Shown here piece after piece: positions 1-7,554 of a stretch of 10,559 nt of DNA. Within the stretch, counting starts at the first letter, position 1. Each line of letters starts with the position of its first letter. The notes under the pieces are model-generated. The model saw nothing but the letters and a program-made list of their open reading frames with translations. It was not told the origin of the DNA and made no database searches. The translations under genes and the position numbers were made by a program. The stretch comes from Woeseiaceae bacterium (GTDB lineage: Bacteria; Pseudomonadota; Gammaproteobacteria; Steroidobacterales; Woeseiaceae): positions 1 to 10,559 of the forward strand of contig JALHUQ010000220.1 of NCBI GenBank assembly GCA_022866645.1, given 5' to 3'.

Positions 1-1006
1 CATACGCTGGCCATTCTGATTCACTCAGTGACAGTTCCTGTAGCCGCGCTGATTGTTCCAATACCGCTTGTCGTCCGGGTTCGATCGTGTCGAGGATGTC
101 GTTGAAGTTGCCGGAAGCATAGGTGCCCAGCATTGGCCTGATCAAAATATCGGATTCAGACATTGTGTCGATTTGCCGACGCGTCTCTTTGCGAATCATG
201 ATCGTCAGCATCTGTTCCGAAATGGCCAGAACCGACTCGAGCTCGTCAGCCGCGTAAAGCGGAAATTCAACATCAACTGCGATTATGATGTCGACGCCCA
301 TTTGCTTCATCACGTCGATGGGCAGGTTGCCGACCAGCCCACCATCGACCAGCGATCGACCGTCAATCCGCACCGGCGCGAAAATTCCGGGTACGGACAT
401 ACTGGCTCGAATCGACTTCGCGAAATCACCGCCAGCCATGACGAAGGCTTCTCCAGCGACAATGTCCGACGCAATGGCCCGGAAGGGGATCGCAAAATCG
501 TCAAAATTCGTAATGTGCGAGACGTGCAGAGTCAATTCACGCAGGAGCAAGTCGAGCTTCTGACCCTGTACGACACCTCTCGGCAACAACAAATCGCTGC
601 CGCGAATACCCAATTCGAAATTGATAGGAAATTGACGCTCGTCCTGCTTGCGACGAAAGCTTAAGGTCTTGCGCGCAGGTTTATCGGATAACGCCGCAGC
701 CCAGTCCAGCGACTCGACCAGTCGTTCCAGATCTTCGGCATTCATGCCAGTCGCGTATAAGCCACCCACTATCGCGCCCATACTCGTACCGGCGATCGCA
801 TCTACCGGGATGCGCAGTCGTTCCAGTTCTTTGAGAACGCCGACGTGTGCCGCGCCCCGCGCGCCACCACCACCCAGAACCAGGCCGATTCGCGGTCGCC
901 CGACGGGCTCGTCGCTAGCGTCTTCTCCATAGGCTGCTGTTACGGTCAACGTCGCTACTGCAAAGCAAGTGCCGACAAGCCTGGTGAAAAAAAGATTCCT
1001 AGACAT
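1..1006 (-). CDS. Exported patatin-like phospholipase, C-terminus off window
   Basis: Serine lipid acyl hydrolase of the patatin/NTE family. The frame is open from an ATG at 1006 to the left edge, giving 335 residues with no stop, so the gene is cut by the window. Residues 1-27 look like a Sec signal peptide (basic start, hydrophobic core, AAYG-like cleavage region), so the enzyme should cross the inner membrane. The patatin core follows: oxyanion-hole loop GGGGARG at about 45-51, nucleophile motif GTSMG with Ser75, and the dyad motif DGG with Asp221. All catalytic elements are intact. Exported patatins of this layout are often the passenger of PlpD-type (type Vd) autotransporters, which carry a POTRA domain and a beta-barrel after the lipase domain; the missing C-terminus would decide this. 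The start lies 6 nt after the glpD stop, so it is probably last in, or internal to, the ilvH-proB-proA-glpD transcript. Family assignment is firm; substrate and final location are inference. Confidence 0.93.
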   Translation of the reverse strand, partial: MSRNLFFTRLVGTCFAVATLTVTAAYGEDASDEPVGRPRIGLVLGGGGARGAAHVGVLKELERLRIPVDAIAGTSMGAIVGGLYATGMNAEDLERLVESLDWAAALSDKPARKTLSFRRKQDERQFPINFELGIRGSDLLLPRGVVQGQKLDLLLRELTLHVSHITNFDDFAIPFRAIASDIVAGEAFVMAGGDFAKSIRASMSVPGIFAPVRIDGRSLVDGGLVGNLPIDVMKQMGVDIIIAVDVEFPLYAADELESVLAISEQMLTIMIRKETRRQIDTMSESDILIRPMLGTYASGNFNDILDTIEPGRQAVLEQSARLQELSLSESEWPAY

Positions 1007-1012
1007 GTGTAC

Positions 1013-2617
1013 TCAACTGGAAACCCGCTCCGCCACGCGCAATGAGTCTGCATAGCTGCGCAGTTCCCTCAGCTCTTCATGCAACTCGGTTTTCGACCAA
1101 CCTAATTCGGCAGCAGCGCAGGCGGCGATAGCGTCATAAAGTGACCTTCCCTGATCCGCATCGAATCCGATCATCATACGTCGGAATATGATGTCGGCCA
1201 GCGTCACCGCAAACTCCTCGCGAATTACAAACACGACTTCGGCCGCCAAATAATGTCCGTCGAGGTCGATCTTGTCCCGCAGTGGAGCGCCAGCCGCGGC
1301 GATTTCGACTATCGCAGCGGCTCGTCCACCGTAGATCGAAAGCAGCCGCTCACCGCCCCACTCCGTGGTGAGACCGGACGCCAGGATTTTCTCACGAGCT
1401 CTGTCGACGCCGAAGGCTCCGGGCAACGGCGTATCGCGCGTACGGCATTCAGGTAGTTTGCGTAGCAAAATTTTCGCGAGTCGATCTACCGTCTGCTCGG
1501 CCAGACTCCTGTAGGTCGTCAACTTGCCGCCGATGATCGATATCAGGCCCTTCGCAATGTCCCGGTTAAGCTTGATAATGTGGCGACGAGTGATGGCAGA
1601 CTCCGGGCCTTTTTCCTGAAACGGCAATGGACGAACGCCCGCATACGCAAAATTGATGTCAGCGATCGACAGTTTTGCTTGCGGAAAAACACGATTGGTT
1701 TCAGCGACAAGATAGTCCACCTCAGCACGGCTTGCGCGAATGGTGTCCAGAGTATCGTCGTAGCGAATATCCGTTGTGCCAATCAAATACTGGCCATTCC
1801 ACGGAATGATGAAAAGCGGACGGCCGTCGGCAGCGGCTTCCACGTAGAACGCATCATTTGGCGCTCCAGCAAATGGGCTCACGACAATGTGGCTGCCTTT
1901 CGTGCCACCGACAAAGCGCCGAGTCCGTCGCGGCGCAGTTTTGAGGACCTCGTCCACCCAGGGACCGGATGCGTTGACGATAGTATCCGCACCGATCTCA
2001 TGGTCCTTGCCACTTTTGTCGCGATAAACCAGCGAGTCGACCCGTCCATGGCAGGATTTTATTTGGTGAACCTCACAGTAAGTTTTTATCTCTGCGCCAG
2101 CGGATCGAGCTGCCAACAGGTTCTCAAGCACCAAACGTTCTGCAAAAGCGACCTGAGCATCGAAATATCGTGCAGCGCCTCGCAAGCCATCCTGACGTAA
2201 GCCCGGCTCGACCTTGCGCATTTCATCACTGTTCAGCATGTCGTGATGCGGCAGCGATTTGTTATACGACAGCAGATCGTAGGCAATCATGCCGAGTCGA
2301 ATTAGCAGGCGACCGCGCCGGGCACCCGCGAAGATCGGAATACTGATGCGCAATGGTTTGACAAGGTGTGGAGCGTTACGGCGCAGATAACGACGCTCGT
2401 GCAGGGACTCATAAACCAGAGGAATCTCGGCGTATTCGAGGTAGCGCAATCCGCCATGAATCAGACGACTCGAAATGGCAGACGTCCCGCTGCACATGTC
2501 GTTCTTGTCAAGAATAATGACCCGCAATCCACGCAAAGCCGCGTCCCGAGCGATTCCAGCTCCGTTTACTCCCGCTCCGATCACCGCGACGTCGTACCTT
2601 GGCAGCTTCGTTGTCAT
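1013..2617 (-). CDS. glpD: FAD-dependent glycerol-3-phosphate dehydrogenase
   Basis: Oxidises sn-glycerol 3-phosphate to dihydroxyacetone phosphate and passes electrons through FAD to the quinone pool at the inner membrane. The 534-residue product is somewhat longer than Escherichia coli GlpD (about 501). The N-terminus carries the dinucleotide fold motif GAGVNG (14-19), then the family signature HGGLRYLE with Arg58, the KGSHIVV and IGTTD substrate-domain motifs, and GVRPL with Arg329, which aligns with the substrate-binding Arg317 of E. coli GlpD. GGKLTTYR follows, and the last 130 or so residues form the alpha-helical C-terminal domain. No signal peptide is visible, as expected for a peripheral cytoplasmic-face enzyme. 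Its ATG overlaps the proA stop by one base (TGATG), a typical sign of translational coupling. No glpK, glpF or glpR lies nearby, so its placement behind the proline genes is unusual; a role in balancing phospholipid-derived glycerol 3-phosphate is only inference. Confidence 0.95.
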   Translation of the reverse strand: MTTKLPRYDVAVIGAGVNGAGIARDAALRGLRVIILDKNDMCSGTSAISSRLIHGGLRYLEYAEIPLVYESLHERRYLRRNAPHLVKPLRISIPIFAGARRGRLLIRLGMIAYDLLSYNKSLPHHDMLNSDEMRKVEPGLRQDGLRGAARYFDAQVAFAERLVLENLLAARSAGAEIKTYCEVHQIKSCHGRVDSLVYRDKSGKDHEIGADTIVNASGPWVDEVLKTAPRRTRRFVGGTKGSHIVVSPFAGAPNDAFYVEAAADGRPLFIIPWNGQYLIGTTDIRYDDTLDTIRASRAEVDYLVAETNRVFPQAKLSIADINFAYAGVRPLPFQEKGPESAITRRHIIKLNRDIAKGLISIIGGKLTTYRSLAEQTVDRLAKILLRKLPECRTRDTPLPGAFGVDRAREKILASGLTTEWGGERLLSIYGGRAAAIVEIAAAGAPLRDKIDLDGHYLAAEVVFVIREEFAVTLADIIFRRMMIGFDADQGRSLYDAIAACAAAELGWSKTELHEELRELRSYADSLRVAERVSS

Positions 2618-3891
2618 CAGGGTCGCACCTGGCCATTGCCACGAACGACGTACTTGTAACTCGTCAATTGCTCCGCGCCGACCGGGCCGCGCGCATGCAC
2701 GCGCCCCGTAGCAATACCTATTTCGGCGCCCATACCGAATTCACCGCCATCGGCAAACTGCGTAGAGGCGTTGTGCAGAACAATCGCACTATCGACCGAA
2801 AGCAGAAATTTTTCTGCGGCGACAGAATCATCGGCAATAATACTTTCCGTATGTCCCGACCCGTAGGTCGCGATATGCCGAATCGCAGCGTCGATGTTTT
2901 CGACCACTCGAATAGATACGATCGCATCCAGGTATTCGGTTGCCCAGTCCTCCTCGGTCGCGCGAGTCGCAGCTGCGACGATAGCGATGACCTCGTCGTC
3001 GCCGCGAATCTCACAACCAGCGTCAAGTAGCGCCCCGCATACTCCGGGCAGCACACTATCTGCGACACTCGCGTCCACCAGTATGGTTTCGGCCGCCCCG
3101 CACACGCCCGTGCGGCGCATTTTGGCATTCAGCACAACGTCGCGAGCGATAAAGGGGTCCGCTGACGAGTGCAGATACACATGGCAAATTCCTTCGAGGT
3201 GACCAATGACCGGCACCCGCGCTTCGTCCTGCACCCGCTTGATCAGACTTTTTCCACCGCGCGGGACAACAACGTCGACCCACTCCGCCATTGACGAAAG
3301 CAGAAAGCCGACTGCCGCACGATCGCTGGTCGGCACCATCTGGATACTGTCGACGCTAATGCCTGCCTTGGTGAGTGCCTCTCGCAGGCACTGGTAGATA
3401 GCGTGATTGGAGTGAAAGCTCTCGGAACCACCGCGCAAGATGACGGCATTACCGGCCTTGAGGCACAGGGCTGCCGCGTCTGCTGTGACGTTGGGTCGAC
3501 TTTCGTAGATGATACCGATCACGCCCAGCGGCACGGCGACGCGTTGAATCCGCAGACCGTTCGGGCGTTCCCACACGGCCAGAATCCGACCGACCGGGTC
3601 CGGCAATTCCGCGATCGACTCCAGACCCGCCGCCATCGCATCAATTCGCTCAGCGTCAAGCTTCAGGCGATCGAGCATCGCTGCACTCAGTCCGCGATCT
3701 CCTGCGCCCGACATGTCCTTATTATTGGCAGCCAGAATCTTGCCGATATTGGAGCGCAACGAATTCGCCGCTTCGCGTAACGCGAGGTTGCGTTGCTGCG
3801 TAGTACTCATCGAGAGCGAAGCGGATGCTGCTCGGGCTGCTACACCAATAGCGCTCATGTCCCTTGCGATGTCGATAGAGTCTTCAGTCAT
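2617..3891 (-). CDS. proA: Gamma-glutamyl phosphate reductase
   Basis: NADPH-dependent reduction of gamma-glutamyl phosphate to glutamate 5-semialdehyde, the second step of proline synthesis, in the cytoplasm. From the ATG at 3891 the product has 424 residues, close to the family's 415-420. Aldehyde-dehydrogenase-like fold landmarks are present: PLGVIGIIYESRPNVT (121-136), the ILRGGSE loop, VPRGG, and the catalytic cysteine Cys264 in TGVCGAAET. The C-terminus has the expected FADGGEFGMGAEIGIAT and HARGPVG motifs. The frame stays open to 4029 inside proB, but that extension has no family counterpart. Two starts are plausible: 3891, which overlaps the proB stop by 8 nt, or 3858 (MSAIGVAARAAS), which matches the E. 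coli N-terminus more closely and has a purine-rich AAGGGA, though only about 2 nt before the ATG. The sequence around the catalytic Cys (NAKMRRTGVCGAAE) resembles the alphaproteobacterial type rather than the enterobacterial one, from memory of those families. Confidence 0.95.
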   Translation of the reverse strand: MTEDSIDIARDMSAIGVAARAASASLSMSTTQQRNLALREAANSLRSNIGKILAANNKDMSGAGDRGLSAAMLDRLKLDAERIDAMAAGLESIAELPDPVGRILAVWERPNGLRIQRVAVPLGVIGIIYESRPNVTADAAALCLKAGNAVILRGGSESFHSNHAIYQCLREALTKAGISVDSIQMVPTSDRAAVGFLLSSMAEWVDVVVPRGGKSLIKRVQDEARVPVIGHLEGICHVYLHSSADPFIARDVVLNAKMRRTGVCGAAETILVDASVADSVLPGVCGALLDAGCEIRGDDEVIAIVAAATRATEEDWATEYLDAIVSIRVVENIDAAIRHIATYGSGHTESIIADDSVAAEKFLLSVDSAIVLHNASTQFADGGEFGMGAEIGIATGRVHARGPVGAEQLTSYKYVVRGNGQVRP

Positions 3892-5008
3892 GTTCGAATA
3901 AAACCAGTTCATCACGATGCACCATGCTGGCCCTGCCGCGGTATCCAAGAACCGCCTCGATCTCGTCCGACCGGATTCCGACCAGCCGCATCGCCTCGTC
4001 AGCCGAGTACTCCGCCAGGCCGCGCCCAATATCCTTGCCTGCCGCGTCTTTCAGTGTGACCACGTCGCCGCGACAAAAGTTGCCGGAAACGGCTGTGACG
4101 CCGACCGATAACAAGCTGCCGCCACCGCTGAGCGCCCGAACAGCACCGTCATCCAGTCGTAATTCACCACGCACCTCGAGAGCGCCAGCCAACCACTGTT
4201 TGCGAACTGCTGCCGGTGTAGCGGACGCTCGAAAAATCGTGCAGCGCGCTCCGTCATTCAGTGCTTGCAGAGGATGATCTATGACGCCGCTCGTTATGAT
4301 CGTCGAACAACCGGCGCGCGTGGCAATACTCGCGGCCTGTACCTTGGTTGCCATTCCGCCCGTACCAACGTCCGATCGAGTTTCGCCGGCCATGGCCAGC
4401 GTATCATTATCAATGGTGGTGACTTCCGGTATGTGTACGGCGTCATCTCGGGTGGCCGGATCGGCCGTATAAAACCCATCGACATCCGACAAAAGTATCA
4501 ATGCATCCGCCATGACCAGCTGCGCAATTCTTGCAGCTAGTCGATCGTTGTCACCGTAACGAATTTCTTCGGTCGCGACCGTATCGTTCTCATTGATGAC
4601 AGGAACGACAGACCGCTCAATGAGTTTGCCAAGCGTTCTGCGAACGTTTAAGAATCGACGCCGGTTTTCTGTATCGTCTGGCGTCAGGAGAATCTGAGCC
4701 GCTACTATCTTATGGCGCCGCAATGCTTCCTGATAAGCGTGCACCAACTGAACTTGCCCAGCGGCCGCCGCGGCCTGCAACTCCTCGAGTCGCGCGCGCC
4801 GTTTGTTGATGCCGAGCACCAAACTACCAATGGCGATCGCGCCCGAGGAAACAATCAGAACTTCATGGTCTCGACTTGCGAGCATCGCAACATCGTCGGC
4901 GAGTTTTTCCAGCCAGGCACGATTCAGCTGCCCGTCGTTACCCACCAGCAATGAGGAGCCAACCTTGACTACCAGTCGGCGATAGTTGGCAAGGACAAGT
5001 CCGGACAC
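3884..5008 (-). CDS. proB: Glutamate 5-kinase with PUA domain
   Basis: ATP-dependent phosphorylation of L-glutamate to gamma-glutamyl phosphate, the committed and usually proline-inhibited step of proline synthesis. The 374-residue length fits the two-domain form (E. coli 367). The amino-acid kinase domain spans about 10-260: VVKVGSSLL at 13-21, VSSGAIAIG at 53-61, VINENDTV at 137-144, YGDNDRLAA at 151-159, SDVDGFYTADP at 174-184, and GTGGMATK at 215-222. A PUA domain occupies about 278-360, with the GGGSLLSVGV and GRGLAEYS segments. The start is GTG at 5008, three bases after the ilvH TAG; it fits the family N-terminus and no better upstream codon exists. The product unstable intermediate is handed to ProA, whose gene overlaps the 3' end by 8 nt, consistent with a ProB-ProA complex made from one message. 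Confidence 0.96.
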   Translation of the reverse strand: MSGLVLANYRRLVVKVGSSLLVGNDGQLNRAWLEKLADDVAMLASRDHEVLIVSSGAIAIGSLVLGINKRRARLEELQAAAAAGQVQLVHAYQEALRRHKIVAAQILLTPDDTENRRRFLNVRRTLGKLIERSVVPVINENDTVATEEIRYGDNDRLAARIAQLVMADALILLSDVDGFYTADPATRDDAVHIPEVTTIDNDTLAMAGETRSDVGTGGMATKVQAASIATRAGCSTIITSGVIDHPLQALNDGARCTIFRASATPAAVRKQWLAGALEVRGELRLDDGAVRALSGGGSLLSVGVTAVSGNFCRGDVVTLKDAAGKDIGRGLAEYSADEAMRLVGIRSDEIEAVLGYRGRASMVHRDELVLFEHD

Positions 5009-5011
5009 AAG

Positions 5012-5533
5012 CTAGGGAACGAGAAGGTGCTGACGATCAAATGATGTCAGCGTGACTTCGCCTTTGGAAACTGCGACCGTGCCACTGCGTGCGACCGCGG
5101 AGATTTCGCCGATAGCAGCGGCCTCGGCGACGAAAGCATCAACATCTTTCACACGACCTGTGAGTTGCACCGTGCAGCTGGCTTGAGCGTCGTCAAGTAT
5201 CTCGGCACCGAATTGTCTTGCCAGCGACATGACGCGAGTGAGACCGCCTGTACCCAGTTTGATTTTGACGATGGCGAGTTCCCGTTCAAAATGTTCACCG
5301 AGGGTCATATCGTGAATGTTGACCACATCGACAAGCTTCGCCAACTGCGCATTGAGTTGCGCGATGGCCGCATCCGATCCTGATACCACCAGCGTCGCAC
5401 GCGATACACGGGGGTCGTAGGTCGGCGCAACATTCAGTGTTTCGATGTTGTAACCGCGCGACGAAAACATGCCGGTCATTCGCGTCAGGGCGCCGACCTC
5501 ATTCTGCAGTAGGACTGATATTGCGTGTCGCAT
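5012..5533 (-). CDS. ilvH: Acetolactate synthase regulatory (small) subunit
   Basis: Regulatory subunit that activates the catalytic acetolactate synthase subunit and confers feedback inhibition by valine. The product has 173 residues (E. coli IlvH 163). An ACT domain covers roughly 2-76 with the hallmark RGYNIETLNVAPT at 26-38, followed by the second ferredoxin-like domain (about 84-160: HFERELAIVKI, then VQLTGRVKDVDAFV and VARSGTVAVS). Residues known in E. coli IlvH to govern valine binding are kept: Asn11, Gly14 and Asn29, with Thr17 replacing Ser17, so valine control is probably retained (inference). The ATG at 5533 matches the family start MRxxISVLL exactly; the upstream purine stretch (GGGCAGG) is a weak ribosome-binding site. 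It is first in the minus-strand unit with proB, proA, glpD and the patatin, and is transcribed away from its likely partner, the large subunit beginning at 5689. Confidence 0.95.
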   Translation of the reverse strand: MRHAISVLLQNEVGALTRMTGMFSSRGYNIETLNVAPTYDPRVSRATLVVSGSDAAIAQLNAQLAKLVDVVNIHDMTLGEHFERELAIVKIKLGTGGLTRVMSLARQFGAEILDDAQASCTVQLTGRVKDVDAFVAEAAAIGEISAVARSGTVAVSKGEVTLTSFDRQHLLVP

Positions 5534-5688
5534 GAGTGTTCAAACCTGCCCGGTCTAGAGGATTACGTGTGAAACCAATTGCTCGTGACAAGCGAGGATG
5601 TTGGCGTAGAAGTTCGAGTATTGCAATGCCATAAAAATTAGTAAACACTCGCGCAAAATCCGTAACTTACGCGCGCAGCATCGAAATA
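5534..5688. promoter_or_regulatory. Divergent ilvH / ilvB intergenic control region
   Basis: These 155 bp lie between two oppositely transcribed genes and must hold promoters for both the ilvH-proBA-glpD unit and the large-subunit gene, unless starts lie within the coding regions. An A+T-rich core at about 5628-5645 (ATAAAAATTAGTAAAC) is the likeliest place for -10 elements in either direction. I could not place convincing paired -35/-10 boxes. No GC-rich hairpin followed by a T run, as needed for ilv-type attenuation, was found. A 25-codon open frame on the minus strand (5632 to 5555) is discussed as a finding. The function as a promoter region is inferred from gene orientation. Confidence 0.6.
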
Positions 5689-7539
5689 ATGAATAAGCAG
5701 TCGAACACGGCAACTATTGAAAGACACCCGCTATCCGGAATACCGATGAGTGGGGCAGACACCGTCGTTCAGATCCTGGCGGATGAAGGGGTTGATACGC
5801 TGTTTGGGTACAGTGGTGGGGCTATTCTGCCCATCTACGATGCGGTGTTTCGTTATAACCACAATCACAAGCGTGCCGATGGTTCCTCCGCCATGCCATT
5901 GATCGTCCCAGCGAATGAACAGGGTGCCGGATTTATGGCGGCGGGTTACGCGCGGGCAAGCGGCAAAGTCGGTGTCGTGATAGTCACTTCAGGCCCAGGC
6001 GCAACCAATACTGTCACGCCCGTACGCGACAGCATGGCCGATTCAGTTCCTTTGGTTGTCATCTGCGGCCAGGTCCCGACGGCGGCAATTGGTACGGACG
6101 CGTTTCAGGAAGCACCTGTCGCCGCCATTATGGGTGCGGTCGCAAAACACGTGTTTCTCGTCACCGACCCGGAACAACTGGAAGAAACCATGCGCAGCGC
6201 GTTTGAACTCGCTCGCACAGGTCGTCCCGGCCCTGTCGTTGTCGATATTCCGAAGGACGTACAAAATTGGCAAGGCGCATTCAAAGGTCAGGGCGTGTTG
6301 CCTTTGCACGGTTACCGGCGACGGCTTGCCGCCATTACCGGGAATCGACTGAGTGACAGCGCCTGTGAGCGGTTTTTCACGATGCTGTCGGAGTCCGAGC
6401 GACCACTGATCTATGCTGGTGGTGGCGTTATCAATGGCAACGCCAGCAAGGCGATGCGACGTCTTGCTAACGAATACGGCATTCCTGTCACGACAACATT
6501 AATGGCGCTCGGCGCCAGCGATACAAAACACCCACTCGCATTGCATATGCTGGGCATGCACGGTGTCGCCTCAGCCAACTACGCCGTCGAGGATTCTGAT
6601 TTCCTGATCGCGATCGGTGCGCGCTTTGATGATCGCGTCGCTGGCAATCCTGCGAAATTCAGCCCGCGGGCAAAGAACATTGCTCAGTTCGACGTCGATC
6701 CCGCTGAGATCGGCAAGGTCAAGCGAGTGACCTGGCATCACGTTGGCATTTTGCAGACCGACCTCGCGGACATCCTCGAGTACGGTCGTCGCATTAAGTT
6801 TGAGAAGTCATTCGACACCTGGCACGAAGAGATTGCGCAACTCAAGAGCGACTATGCGATGAATTACGATCGTGACAGTCAGCTCATTCAACCTTATGCC
6901 GTCATAGAAGAGATTAATAAGCACTCGAAGGGAGAGGCAATCATCTCGACGGGTGTTGGCCAGCACCAGATGTGGGCCGCGCAGTATTTTGATTTCCGCG
7001 AGCCGAGACTCTGGCTGACTTCCGGCAGCATGGGGACGATGGGGTTCGGTTTGCCGGCGGCCATCGGCGCGCAATTCGCGCAACCCGGCAGAGTGGTTAT
7101 CGATATTGACGGCGACGCCAGTATCCGTATGAACATCGGCGAGCTTGAGACAGCAACGACTTACAACCAGCCGGTCAAAGTGCTGGTCATGAATAACCGC
7201 GGCGACGGCATGGTTCGACAATGGCAAAAGCTGTATTTCGACGGCCGCATGTCGGGCAGTGATAAATCGCTGCACCTTAAAGACTTCGTCAAAGCCGCCG
7301 AGGCTGATGGCTTCAAATTTTCGAAACGGCTCGATGACAAAAAACAATTACCCGCAGTCATTCGCGATTTCATGAACTTCAAAGGTCCTGCCTTTCTCGA
7401 GGTCGTGATCGATCCGGACGCGGGCGTGTACCCGATGGTCGGCCCGGGGCAAAGCTACGAAAACATGATCACCGGCGACTACATCAACAGCCGCTCGAAA
7501 CCCGGCGATGAGACGCCGGGTCCGAGCGAGATGTTCTAA
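5689..7539 (+). CDS. ilvB: Acetolactate synthase catalytic (large) subunit
   Basis: ThDP- and FAD-dependent acetohydroxyacid synthase: condenses pyruvate with pyruvate or 2-oxobutyrate in the first common step of valine, leucine and isoleucine synthesis. It has 616 residues and the three usual domains: ThDP-pyrimidine domain (about 20-190) with catalytic Glu77 in NEQGAGFMA and the SGPGATN loop, central FAD-binding domain (about 215-360) with LGMHG and GARFDDRV, and ThDP-pyrophosphate domain (about 410-590) with the metal motif beginning GDA at 475-477 and ending NN at 502-503. Trp512 in GMVRQWQ is the residue linked to 2-oxobutyrate preference. Oddities: GYSGG where GYPGG is usual, ANEQGA in place of the common HEQGA, and NNRGDGMV after the ThDP motif. 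The ATG at 5689 lacks a clear ribosome-binding site; the ATG at 5746 (MSGADTVVQ) matches the usual family start, so the first 19 residues may be untranslated. The symbol ilvI would be equally fair. Confidence 0.93.
   Translation: MNKQSNTATIERHPLSGIPMSGADTVVQILADEGVDTLFGYSGGAILPIYDAVFRYNHNHKRADGSSAMPLIVPANEQGAGFMAAGYARASGKVGVVIVTSGPGATNTVTPVRDSMADSVPLVVICGQVPTAAIGTDAFQEAPVAAIMGAVAKHVFLVTDPEQLEETMRSAFELARTGRPGPVVVDIPKDVQNWQGAFKGQGVLPLHGYRRRLAAITGNRLSDSACERFFTMLSESERPLIYAGGGVINGNASKAMRRLANEYGIPVTTTLMALGASDTKHPLALHMLGMHGVASANYAVEDSDFLIAIGARFDDRVAGNPAKFSPRAKNIAQFDVDPAEIGKVKRVTWHHVGILQTDLADILEYGRRIKFEKSFDTWHEEIAQLKSDYAMNYDRDSQLIQPYAVIEEINKHSKGEAIISTGVGQHQMWAAQYFDFREPRLWLTSGSMGTMGFGLPAAIGAQFAQPGRVVIDIDGDASIRMNIGELETATTYNQPVKVLVMNNRGDGMVRQWQKLYFDGRMSGSDKSLHLKDFVKAAEADGFKFSKRLDDKKQLPAVIRDFMNFKGPAFLEVVIDPDAGVYPMVGPGQSYENMITGDYINSRSKPGDETPGPSEMF
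7501..7520. terminator. GC-rich hairpin inside the ilvB 3' end
   Basis: A perfect 7-bp inverted repeat, CCCGGCG at 7501-7507 and CGCCGGG at 7514-7520, encloses a 6-nt loop. It lies in the last codons of the acetolactate synthase gene, 16 nt before its TAA, and 34 nt past the end of the convergent S9 peptidase gene. Read on the minus strand it is followed by TTTCGAG, a short and weak T run; on the plus strand there is none. With only 15 nt between the two convergent stops, this is the best candidate for halting peptidase transcripts, but it could be only a coding coincidence. Confidence 0.3.
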
Positions 7540-7554
7540 GAGGCCTAACGCGTT

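Noticed and set aside
53..664. 203-codon plus-strand open frame
   Set aside because: Lies wholly antisense to the patatin gene, whose catalytic motifs fix the true frame; the translation resembles no family I know.
1794..1807. Palindrome CATTCC-AC-GGAATG
   Set aside because: Inside glpD coding sequence, short, no T run; expected by chance in 10 kb.
1580..2200. 206-codon plus-strand open frame
   Set aside because: Antisense to the conserved core of glpD with no recognisable domain.
3892..4029. N-terminal extension of proA by 46 codons
   Set aside because: It overlaps proB coding sequence and has no counterpart in ProA; the starts at 3891 or 3858 give family-length proteins.
5534..5650. Inverted 7-mers GAGTGTT (5534-5540) and AACACTC (5644-5650) flanking the divergent region
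   Set aside because: Do not extend beyond 7 bp and lie over 100 bp apart; a match this short is likely by chance, although a regulator site is not excluded.
5534..5688. ilv-type transcription attenuator
   Set aside because: No GC-rich hairpin plus T run and no competing anti-terminator pairing could be seen on either strand.
6808..7347. 179-codon minus-strand open frame
   Set aside because: Antisense to the ThDP domain of acetolactate synthase; a shadow of its codon use.
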